A DNA stretch of 64,000 bases from Sphingobacterium sp. (lineage in GTDB: Bacteria; Bacteroidota; Bacteroidia; Sphingobacteriales; Sphingobacteriaceae), in assembly GCA_031286695.1 (NCBI GenBank), contig JAITTY010000006.1, forward strand, positions 372,001 to 436,000. The letters are read 5' to 3'. Made by a program: the position numbers and the translations under genes. The notes under the pieces are model-generated. The model had not been told where the DNA came from. It ran no database searches and saw only the letters and a program-made list of their open reading frames with translations. Positions 17,694 to 25,717 of this stretch are shown piece after piece. Positions within the stretch are counted from its first letter, which is position 1. Every line of letters starts with the position of its first letter.

Positions 17694-18836
17694 ATGAGAC
17701 CAGATATTTTAGCTATAAATCAGCAAACAGCGAATAGACAAGCCAAAGACTCTGTGCGATCGGGCAGTATGAAAACGCTAATTTGGTTTGTTTTGCTTTT
17801 AAACACACTCTTTTTCCATGCATGCAAGAATAAAGACCTTGATCTGTATGTTGAAAGTGACAAATACAGCAATGCATCGGATTTCATTGGCAACAATTAT
17901 AACCTTAGCCTTTTTTACGCCGCATTGAAGCAGGCCGACTTATTGGATATGCTCAAGAAGGAGGGGCCTTATACGCTGTTCGCACCAACAAATAAAGCTT
18001 TCAATGATCTCGGCATTGTTCGTGCCAGCGACTTCGCCGGTATGAAGCAAGATAGCCTGCGGCAGCTATTACTTTATCATATGTTGCCGCGCAGGTTGTA
18101 TACCAGTGATGTACCACCAAATACCATCGACAACAAATATGTTAATATGATGGAAAAAGAACTGTTTATCGGTTATAAAAACCAAAAAGCCTGTGCGGAA
18201 TGTACGCTAATTTCGGACTTCTATGTTAATGGTTCAAAATCTGTCTTAGCGACGCAGAATATTGTATTGGCGAATGGTGTATTGCATGTCGTGGATAAAG
18301 TGCTGAAGTATAATCCAACCATACAAGATGTATTAAATTCCAAACCAGAGTATAGCTTATTTATTGCACTGCTCAAACGTATGGGAGACTGGAATCGTTT
18401 AGGCGAGCCCGCCAATACAACCGTTTTTGCGCCCAATAACGAAGCCTTTGAAAAGGCTGGAATAACAGCCAATGACATCGCTCAGTTAGATCCTGGAAAA
18501 TATGGCAAACGATTGTCACGTGTTTATCTGCTGTACAACCACTTCTTTCTTTCGGATATGGCAATCTATGGACAGTTACCGGGCTCAGGCTATTACGGAA
18601 GTCCGTATTATCGTGCGCGCATTGTTGGTGATGAATTATACTATTTTGGCATTTCCGCCAATACACCAATGGAGCCTTTTATTATCCATAGCCAAGCTCC
18701 TGAAGCCAATACGCCCCTCCGGATCAGCAACTTTCAGCCCGGTTATCAAACGGATTATAAAGCGGACAATGGTGTTGTACATGGAATAAATGGTCTGTTG
18801 GTACTGCCGGAAGAAGCACTGATAAAAGAAAACTAA
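17694..18836 (+). CDS. Fasciclin (FAS1) lipoprotein, two domains
   Basis: 380 residues from the ATG at 17694. The ATG at 17769 gives a cleaner lipoprotein start (MKTLIWFVLLLNTLFFHAC) and may be the true one. Two FAS1 domains follow. Domain 1 is about 58-203, with LSLFYAALKQADLLDML, GPYTLFAPTNKAFNDLG and VLHVVDKVL. Domain 2 is about 206-375, with EYSLFIALLKRMG, NTTVFAPNNEAFEKAG and GVVHGINGLLVLP. FAS1 domains mediate protein or carbohydrate adhesion; they are not enzymes. Likely surface-exposed next to the TonB receptor. First of three consecutive FAS1 genes. Confidence 0.88.
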   Translation: MRPDILAINQQTANRQAKDSVRSGSMKTLIWFVLLLNTLFFHACKNKDLDLYVESDKYSNASDFIGNNYNLSLFYAALKQADLLDMLKKEGPYTLFAPTNKAFNDLGIVRASDFAGMKQDSLRQLLLYHMLPRRLYTSDVPPNTIDNKYVNMMEKELFIGYKNQKACAECTLISDFYVNGSKSVLATQNIVLANGVLHVVDKVLKYNPTIQDVLNSKPEYSLFIALLKRMGDWNRLGEPANTTVFAPNNEAFEKAGITANDIAQLDPGKYGKRLSRVYLLYNHFFLSDMAIYGQLPGSGYYGSPYYRARIVGDELYYFGISANTPMEPFIIHSQAPEANTPLRISNFQPGYQTDYKADNGVVHGINGLLVLPEEALIKEN

Positions 18837-18848
18837 GACAAGTCAACA

Positions 18849-20129
18849 ATGAAAAGTAATTTAAACCAACATATAACAGGTATTGTATGTGGACTACTCC
18901 TCCTACTTTCTGCCTGTCAAAAAACAGAATTTATGCCGGATCCGGTGGGTGAAGAAATTCCCGCTCCCGATTATCCATCGCTCACAGCAGCTTTGCCCGC
19001 AGAGACAAGCCTGTTCAAGGCGATGTGGCAAAAGGCGGAGATGGATAAGGTATTGGCGACGGAGCAGGCGCAGGTCAAACTGACCTTTTTGGTTCCTGCC
19101 AATAGTGCCATGGAAACTGCGGGATATACTGCCGCAAAAATACAGCAGCTAACAAAAGACTCCTTGCAGAACCTGTTGCGCTATCATGTACTCAATGGCG
19201 CTATCAGTTCCGGTCAGTTAGCCTTGATAGGGCGGGATTTGACATTTTTTACACTATTGAAGCACCCTAAATTTTTGGACGGTGAACCGCGGGATGGTTC
19301 ATTGGTCCGGACGGTACCTTATTTTTATCGGCAACAGCTGAATGTGGAGCAGGGCAGCCTGATTATTGACGGAAAGAAATTAGAGATTGGGCAGGAACTT
19401 GCCGTTGCGCAGGGACATGTTTTTATTATCGAACAGGTACTTAAGGCACCTCAGCAACAGATGTACGATTTTCTGGTCAAGGATGGCCGTTTTTCCTTGT
19501 ATTTAAAGGCCATGGAGCTTAGCAATATTGAATATACCAACGATTTTATGATGAATATGTATCCGGGTTTTGGTTTACCGGTTCGTTTTATGCTCGATTG
19601 GAACTATTATTTTGAAGGTACTTTTCACCACAGTACTGAACGGCCTCGGCATGTCATCCATTGCACGCTGTTTGCTCCAACGGATTTGGCTTTCAACCGG
19701 ATGGGTATTTACACGGAGGCTGATCTGCGGGCCCTGAATGGAAGGATTGAAACCCCGTGGTATTATGAAACAAATCAATTAACTCCGGTGGATAGTTTGC
19801 TCAAGTACCAATACATCGGCAGCGCGCGAATGGAGACAGGTTATAATGAAGACTATACTATGTTCAATATAGACCTACAAATTGACCGTGTAATTGATAA
19901 TTCGACTATTTTTTCGCAAATGTTGGACAACAACAAGCTGGCTCAATTTAAAAATATCCACCATCGTTTTTACCATACAGGTAGTGGCATACAGGTGGGG
20001 CATTTGAACAGCAAAGCACAACCTGTAGCCATTATTGAGGAAAATATCAACACCATTCAGGGGCCCATCCACGTTGTCGATCGGATAATCGTGCCAGATG
20101 ATTTCAGTATGTGGCACAAGAAAAAGTAG
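18849..20129 (+). CDS. Fasciclin (FAS1) lipoprotein, divergent second domain
   Basis: 426 residues. Lipobox LLLLSAC at about residues 17-23. FAS1 domain 1 (about 40-195) has TSLFKAMWQKAEMDKVL, VKLTFLVPANSAMETAG and VFIIEQVL. Domain 2 (about 200-422) starts YDFLVKDGRFSLYLKAMELS and later has HCTLFAPTDLAFNRMGI and GPIHVVDRIIVP. It is interrupted by a long Tyr-rich insertion (NDFMMNMYPGFGLPVRFMLD region) absent from the other copies. Such an insertion in a binding domain may carry ligand contacts (inference). It starts 12 bp after the previous FAS1 gene. Confidence 0.87.
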   Translation: MKSNLNQHITGIVCGLLLLLSACQKTEFMPDPVGEEIPAPDYPSLTAALPAETSLFKAMWQKAEMDKVLATEQAQVKLTFLVPANSAMETAGYTAAKIQQLTKDSLQNLLRYHVLNGAISSGQLALIGRDLTFFTLLKHPKFLDGEPRDGSLVRTVPYFYRQQLNVEQGSLIIDGKKLEIGQELAVAQGHVFIIEQVLKAPQQQMYDFLVKDGRFSLYLKAMELSNIEYTNDFMMNMYPGFGLPVRFMLDWNYYFEGTFHHSTERPRHVIHCTLFAPTDLAFNRMGIYTEADLRALNGRIETPWYYETNQLTPVDSLLKYQYIGSARMETGYNEDYTMFNIDLQIDRVIDNSTIFSQMLDNNKLAQFKNIHHRFYHTGSGIQVGHLNSKAQPVAIIEENINTIQGPIHVVDRIIVPDDFSMWHKKK

Positions 20130-20161
20130 TATACAAAGTGTAAACGATTAGACAAAAAGAC

Positions 20162-21148
20162 ATGAAATCAATGAACTATATATACGCCATCTTAGTGATA
20201 TTATCCTTGGTGAATTGTTCCAAGGATACAGGGAACCCTACGGAGGCTATCGAAAAAAATACCTTAAATGATGTGGTTCGGGACAATTTTGGATTGACTT
20301 ATCTAGCTACTGCACTGTATAAAAGTGGGCTGAATAAAGTATTGATGCAAGCAGGTTCCTATACCTTACTGGCTCCATCTGACGATGCTTACAAGGCTGC
20401 TGGTTATCAAAATCCGGCAGCGGTATATGCTGAGCCGGCGAGTAAGCTTACTGAGCAGGGAAATTATCATATTCTGAAAGCGCCATTACTGTTTACCGGA
20501 AAGGCCTTAAAAATGAATCAGGAGGAGGAAACTTTATTGGGTACCAAAGTGTATTGGAGCCGCGTGAAGCGCGGACAAGACACATTGACGACGATCAATG
20601 GCGGGCGATTACTGCAGGCGGATACCAAAGCTGCTAATGGTGTGATGCAAGTACTGGACCGTTTATTGGTGGCCAATGTGCACAGCAACCTTAAGCAGGC
20701 GCTGGCAGCAAATGTTGATCTCAGCTTGTTTTATCAGGCTTTAAAGGCTGCGGGCTTACTGGAATCATTGGCGGGTACGGCAAATTATACGGTATTTGCA
20801 CTCAATAATACAGCGATCAAACAAATGGGCTATCCTGATTTGGAAGCAATTGAAAAGGCCGATCCTGCTGCATTGAAAAAGCTCTTAAGCTATCATGTCG
20901 CCAAGGAACGCAAGTTTGCGCAAGATTACTTTCTGCTGACGCCGCAGGGAACAACGAGTTATACTGAAACGATGCTAAATGAAAAGACTTTGACCATTAA
21001 TTTGCTTGGTCAATACAATGTACCCAATAGCTTTACGGGAATAACCGTAAAAGGCACTGGCAATTCCTGGGCACTAACTCCGGTACGTACCGATGTACTT
21101 GCTGGAAATGGAGTCATCCATGTCATGGGACAAGTGCTCCAACAATAA
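20162..21148 (+). CDS. Fasciclin (FAS1) lipoprotein, two domains
   Basis: 328 residues. Signal MKSMNYIYAILVILSLVNC ends in the lipid-anchor Cys. FAS1 domain 1 (about 38-170) has LTYLATALYKSGLNKVLMQ, GSYTLLAPSDDAYKAAGY and GVMQVLDRLLV. Domain 2 (about 173-328) has VDLSLFYQALKAAGLLESL, ANYTVFALNNTAIKQMGY and GVIHVMGQVL. It is the shortest of the trio, close to two bare FAS1 modules. It lies 32 bp after the second FAS1 gene and 47 bp before the ATG of an Oar-like receptor, so it probably closes the lipoprotein block of the same operon. Confidence 0.88.
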   Translation: MKSMNYIYAILVILSLVNCSKDTGNPTEAIEKNTLNDVVRDNFGLTYLATALYKSGLNKVLMQAGSYTLLAPSDDAYKAAGYQNPAAVYAEPASKLTEQGNYHILKAPLLFTGKALKMNQEEETLLGTKVYWSRVKRGQDTLTTINGGRLLQADTKAANGVMQVLDRLLVANVHSNLKQALAANVDLSLFYQALKAAGLLESLAGTANYTVFALNNTAIKQMGYPDLEAIEKADPAALKKLLSYHVAKERKFAQDYFLLTPQGTTSYTETMLNEKTLTINLLGQYNVPNSFTGITVKGTGNSWALTPVRTDVLAGNGVIHVMGQVLQQ

Positions 21149-21195
21149 GGTGAAAGACTGTGTGTTATTCACTCAGATTTATAAAAAATGTTTAC

Positions 21196-24100
21196 ATGAG
21201 AACAATCAACAAGACAATATATCATTGGATCGGGATGTTTATTGCCCTATTCTTGCTCCAGCTCCAGCCAACAAGGATGCTGGCGCAGGAAACTTCCGGT
21301 ACCCTCACGGGCCGGGTACTGGACGGGACAAAAGCACCGATAGCAGGCGCTTCTATCGAAGCGCTGCATACACCTTCGGGTACAAAATATATCCTTTCAG
21401 CAGATAAAGATGGCCGGTTTACGATCAATAATATGCGTATCGGCGGACCCTACCGTGTTAGTGTTACCGCTGTCGGGCTGCAACCCGATATCCGTGTGGA
21501 TATTTTTATCCGGCTGGGGGGAGCACAGGAGCTCGAGTTCCTGTTGACCGAAGCCAACCAACGCATGGAGGAGGTGGTGGTCAGCGCCCGGGCAAGGGGG
21601 CAGCGAGCTGATACCTTCGGTGCCGGTAAAAATATTTCGGGTGAGCAGATTCGCAATATGCCGACCGTATCGCGTTCAATTACTGACGTTACACGTCTGA
21701 CACCGCAGGGAAGCCGAGACAATAGCTTTGGCGGTACCAACTTCCGTTACAATAACGTCACTGTGGACGGCGCGATCAACAACGATGCCATCGGTTTTTC
21801 GCCATCTTTGGGTGGGCAGACCGGTACTTCGGGAATGGCGGGAAGTTCAACCCGCACCAATCCGATTTCGATCGATGCAATCCAAGATGTACAGGTGTAT
21901 CTTGCTCCTTATGATGTCAAGATCGGTAACTTTACAGGTGGTTCAGTGAATGCAGTTACGCGTTCGGGGACGAACAAAATCGAGGGTTCGGTATATGGTT
22001 TCGGCCGCAATGCGGCACTGACGGGAAAAGACCGTGTAGGGACACTGGGCAAGATGAATAGTGACTTCTACGATTACCAGGCTGGTTTCCGGATCGGTTT
22101 CCCGATTATCAAAAATAAACTGTTCTTCTTCAGCAATGAAGAGATCGCGCGCCGGCAGGATCCGACACAGCTTATTGTTGGCACAACCGAAACAGCTCAG
22201 ATATTAAGTGTGGCAGATGCCGAAAAAATAGCGAATACTGTCAAGGAGCGCTATGACAATGTGTTTGATGCCGGAACAGCCGACAGCTATACCAACTGGA
22301 GCAAGTCTGTCAAGTTCTTCAACCGCGTCGATTGGAATATCAATGCCCGGCATCAGCTGGCAATCCGCAACAATACCATCCGTAGTTCGGCTACACACAT
22401 GGACCGCGACCAGCAGGATTTTCGTTTTTCGAGCATGGCCTTCAAACAGACCAACAACCAGAGCAGTACGGTAGCCGAATTGAAGAGCCGTTTTTCAAAT
22501 AGTCTTTCCGCCAATGCCGTGATCGGTTATACGGTTGTCAACGATAGACGTGATCCACTGTCAGACCCGACGCTGCCACAGGTACAGATCCAGGGACGTA
22601 CACCGGGGACGACGGTGTACATCGGGACAGACCGTGAAGCAAGCATCTTTGATATGCAGCAACGCACCTGGGAGTTTACGGGCAACCTAACCTGGAATAC
22701 AGGGCGTCATAAGCTGCTTTTCGGTACACACAATGAACTGTACAAAATCCGTTACGGTTTTGTGAACAGCTGGAACGGGCGTGTTGACTACAACAGCATC
22801 GAAGATTTTGTGCACAACAATCCATATCGGGTACGGGGAAGTTACAATTATAACAACAATACCCGCGACTATATCCTCGCAAATCCAGCGGCAGATTTTG
22901 GTGTCAATATGTATAGCTTGTATCTACAGGACGAAATCCGTATCCACGACCGATTACGCATTACACCCGGCCTACGGGCAGATTTAGCAAGTCTGCCGGA
23001 TATGCCTCAACTGAGCGATAAAGTGAAAAATATCCTCTCAGATCCGAATTTCGGCACGACTTATCAATATACACCCCTTAGTCGTCTGCGCAATGATTTT
23101 ATGAATAGGGTACAACTATCGCCACGAGTAGGCTTCCGCTGGGAAGTAACAGAAGACCGCAAACTGGTATTGCGCGGCGGGGCAGGGTTGTTTACGGGAC
23201 GGATTCCGTTTGCCTGGCTGGCTTACGCTTATTACAATACCGGAAACAGTTATGGTGCATTTGACCAGCGGGCAGATCAGAAGCCTTTTGCACCGGGCAG
23301 TGATGCGATACGTCCGAGTGAAAATGGCTTGGCCGATTTTATTGCGCAGAACGGGGCAGTTGTCAACGATCCCAATAGCGGAAAAACACAAGTGGACCTC
23401 GTAGACAATGGTTTTACCCTGCCGCAGGTCTTTCGGGGAAGTTTGGGTATTGACTATGAGGCGGCTGGCGACTGGAAGTTTACACTAGAGGGGATCTATA
23501 CCAAAAATATCAGCGATGTATTATTTCAGCAGCTCAATACATCTGACAACCCGCGCTGGTACGGTTATGACCGTGGGCACCAGCAACCGATATATAGTGG
23601 TACAGTGGATAGCCGTTTCTCGAATATTTACTTGCTGAGCAATACCAATCAGGGATATAAGTACAGCCTGACAGGAACGGTTGCCAAAAAATACAAGACC
23701 TTAAATGCGACGGCAAGCTACACCTACGGTATGTCAAAAGACTTGTCCAATGGGGTACGGAATTCGATGGAATCAAACTGGCAGCTCAATCAGTCCTTGA
23801 TCCCGAATAACCCCAGTCTGGCCTTCAGTAATTTTGACATCCGGCATCGGATCGTCGCAAGTATCAGCTATGATAAACTGTGGCACCGTGCAGGACGGAC
23901 CAATATTACCTTGTTCTTTTCAGCACAGTCAGGGTCGCCATTTACCTATGGTATCGTGAACAATAGCATTCAGGGATTACCACAGCAAGTATCGCTGGTC
24001 TATATACCGACAGCGTCGGAGGCAATCCGGTATTTTAAAGATATTGCCGGTGGACAGACAGCAGTGCAACAGGCTGCGGCTTTCAATACTTTCATTGATG

Positions 24101-24471
24101 CCAATGCCTATTTAAGTGGACGGCGCGGCGATTTTACCGAACGTAATAAAGCACGTACACCTTGGAATGTGCAGGCAGACCTGCGGCTGGCACACGAACT
24201 TGCCGTCAATAGGCAGGGGCATATCCTTACCCTGTCGGCTGATGTGATGAACCTGACGAACCTGCTGTACCGGAAATGGGGCGTACAGTATTTCTCGCCG
24301 AATACGTTCAACTCGACAAGTTCGGTCGGACTGACGCCAACGCTATTTCCACCACAGCAGAACGAAGGAAACTGGCCGGTCTTTGAGTTCCGCAACCCCG
24401 GCACGCCATACAGTATAGATTATTTTAATTCCCGAGCACAGGTACAGCTGGGCCTAAGGTATTCATTTTAG
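21196..24471 (+). CDS. Oar-like TonB-dependent outer-membrane receptor
   Basis: 1091 residues from the ATG at 21196 (an in-frame GTG at 21160 adds 12 residues ahead of the signal peptide). Signal peptide about 1-31, carboxypeptidase-regulatory-like domain about 35-115 (GTLTGRVLDGTKAPIAGASIEA), plug about 120-240 with MEEVVVSARARG, NNVTVDGAINNDAIGFSPSLGG and VQVYLAPYDVKIGNFTGGSVNAVTRSGTN, then a large barrel. This is the Oar/OmpA-related TonB receptor class, best known from Myxococcus Oar and Bacteroidota homologues, some linked to protein secretion or uptake. It has no STN domain, unlike the operon's first receptor, so signalling and this second channel are separate. The gene looks richer in G+C than the flanks. 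Confidence 0.9.
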   Translation: MRTINKTIYHWIGMFIALFLLQLQPTRMLAQETSGTLTGRVLDGTKAPIAGASIEALHTPSGTKYILSADKDGRFTINNMRIGGPYRVSVTAVGLQPDIRVDIFIRLGGAQELEFLLTEANQRMEEVVVSARARGQRADTFGAGKNISGEQIRNMPTVSRSITDVTRLTPQGSRDNSFGGTNFRYNNVTVDGAINNDAIGFSPSLGGQTGTSGMAGSSTRTNPISIDAIQDVQVYLAPYDVKIGNFTGGSVNAVTRSGTNKIEGSVYGFGRNAALTGKDRVGTLGKMNSDFYDYQAGFRIGFPIIKNKLFFFSNEEIARRQDPTQLIVGTTETAQILSVADAEKIANTVKERYDNVFDAGTADSYTNWSKSVKFFNRVDWNINARHQLAIRNNTIRSSATHMDRDQQDFRFSSMAFKQTNNQSSTVAELKSRFSNSLSANAVIGYTVVNDRRDPLSDPTLPQVQIQGRTPGTTVYIGTDREASIFDMQQRTWEFTGNLTWNTGRHKLLFGTHNELYKIRYGFVNSWNGRVDYNSIEDFVHNNPYRVRGSYNYNNNTRDYILANPAADFGVNMYSLYLQDEIRIHDRLRITPGLRADLASLPDMPQLSDKVKNILSDPNFGTTYQYTPLSRLRNDFMNRVQLSPRVGFRWEVTEDRKLVLRGGAGLFTGRIPFAWLAYAYYNTGNSYGAFDQRADQKPFAPGSDAIRPSENGLADFIAQNGAVVNDPNSGKTQVDLVDNGFTLPQVFRGSLGIDYEAAGDWKFTLEGIYTKNISDVLFQQLNTSDNPRWYGYDRGHQQPIYSGTVDSRFSNIYLLSNTNQGYKYSLTGTVAKKYKTLNATASYTYGMSKDLSNGVRNSMESNWQLNQSLIPNNPSLAFSNFDIRHRIVASISYDKLWHRAGRTNITLFFSAQSGSPFTYGIVNNSIQGLPQQVSLVYIPTASEAIRYFKDIAGGQTAVQQAAAFNTFIDANAYLSGRRGDFTERNKARTPWNVQADLRLAHELAVNRQGHILTLSADVMNLTNLLYRKWGVQYFSPNTFNSTSSVGLTPTLFPPQQNEGNWPVFEFRNPGTPYSIDYFNSRAQVQLGLRYSF

Positions 24472-24479
24472 ATAAAAAA

Positions 24480-24515
24480 CAAAAGGTACATCCGTTTTCC
24501 AGGATGTACCTTTTG
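24480..24515. terminator. Bidirectional terminator between Oar-like receptor and desaturase
   Basis: A 14-bp perfect stem (24480-24493 with 24502-24515) around an 8-nt loop. The stem core is AAAGGTACATCC. It is followed by a T-rich run on the plus strand and sits exactly between two convergent genes. Confidence 0.88.
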
Positions 24516-24519
24516 CTTT

Positions 24520-25551
24520 TTAAACCTTTGATTTTAGATAGGGGATATGGTATTGTTCGTCGAATCTTTTTTTGTCATCGCGATAACTGCTGACTGCACC
24601 CAGTTTATGCATCATTTTAATATAGAACCAAGCGAGATCAATTTGATAAGGTTTAAAACCACTTCGCGCACTTTTTGGATACAAATGATGATTGTTGTGC
24701 CATTCGCCCGCAACAATTCCAGGCCATAGTTGATTTATTGATTTGTCTTTTTCATTAAAGTCAACGCCTTCCCGCTGTTTGTCTTCTCCTTTCGCATGAC
24801 CTTCATAGTTGAATGTCCTTACACCTACAGCCCAAAATCCAGCAGCACCAAAGAGTGTACAGGCTAGTGCATGGCCACCGATCAGATAAAAGATTGCATA
24901 CCAGAAAGCCCAATTCAGTATCCAGGACCCTATTGCATGGCTAGGATTTACATAGGAGCCCCACTTTTGATATTGCAGATAACTATTGGCTGCTACACCT
25001 GTATGGCGCATAAGAAGTTTTACTCGGTTATAAGAATTTTCGGTAAGGTCCTTTGCAATAGGCTGGTGATTTACATCCGCTAGAAAACAGTATAAAAATC
25101 CGGCTTGTGCATTATAGGGGTCTCCTGGTTTATCAGATTTTGCATGATGGACATGATGTGAAATCACATATATTTCTTCAGGAATTACATTGATAGTCAG
25201 ATTTTGTGTGAAAAAACGCCAGAATCCGTTCCGAAATTTGAAGGCTCCATGCGTGGCAAATCGATGATGCCATATCGTTCCATGGGTACCCATAACGATC
25301 ATACTGTAAACAAAGGCTGCCAGTACTGTCCACCAGTTGAGATGGTATACTAAGAATAAGATAAAAAAAGGAATGAGGCACGCCACTTTTAGCCAGCTAA
25401 AAAATGGCAACCAGTTGCGTTTGTCTTTAAATATATTGAGACGTTTGAAGAATTCGTTAAGAATTTGTTTTTTACTAGGTTTTACGAGGTTTCCATCGTT
25501 GTCTTTCCATCCGTAGGTAGGAACTTGTAGAACATGATCTAAAAAGGGCAT
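24520..25551 (-). CDS. Membrane fatty acid (acyl-CoA/acyl lipid) desaturase
   Basis: 343 residues, typical of bacterial membrane desaturases. Three histidine boxes that bind the di-iron centre are visible: HGTIWHHR (about 88-95), HHVHH (about 127-131) and EWHNNHH (about 285-291), plus NYEGHAK in the C-terminal part. Hydrophobic segments lie near 50-85 and 195-245. The enzyme inserts a cis double bond into a saturated acyl chain, using oxygen and an electron donor, at the inner membrane. It controls membrane fluidity. The stop sits at the edge of a shared terminator, and the gene appears monocistronic. Confidence 0.92.
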   Translation of the reverse strand: MPFLDHVLQVPTYGWKDNDGNLVKPSKKQILNEFFKRLNIFKDKRNWLPFFSWLKVACLIPFFILFLVYHLNWWTVLAAFVYSMIVMGTHGTIWHHRFATHGAFKFRNGFWRFFTQNLTINVIPEEIYVISHHVHHAKSDKPGDPYNAQAGFLYCFLADVNHQPIAKDLTENSYNRVKLLMRHTGVAANSYLQYQKWGSYVNPSHAIGSWILNWAFWYAIFYLIGGHALACTLFGAAGFWAVGVRTFNYEGHAKGEDKQREGVDFNEKDKSINQLWPGIVAGEWHNNHHLYPKSARSGFKPYQIDLAWFYIKMMHKLGAVSSYRDDKKRFDEQYHIPYLKSKV

Positions 25552-25717
25552 TGTGGTTGATCTAAATTATTATGTTCACTAAGCTACCATATAATCAGGT
25601 TAAAAAGTGTTAACAGCAAAAATTTAACATATTCACAGATGATAACGGATCAGCTCATTGTTATTACTCACATTTTCAGAGTCGCTGCTGCCTACTAACG
25701 GAATCAATTTATCTTTT

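Noticed and set aside
21160..21195. GTG start for the Oar-like receptor
   Set aside because: It adds 12 residues ahead of a complete signal peptide that begins at the ATG at 21196.
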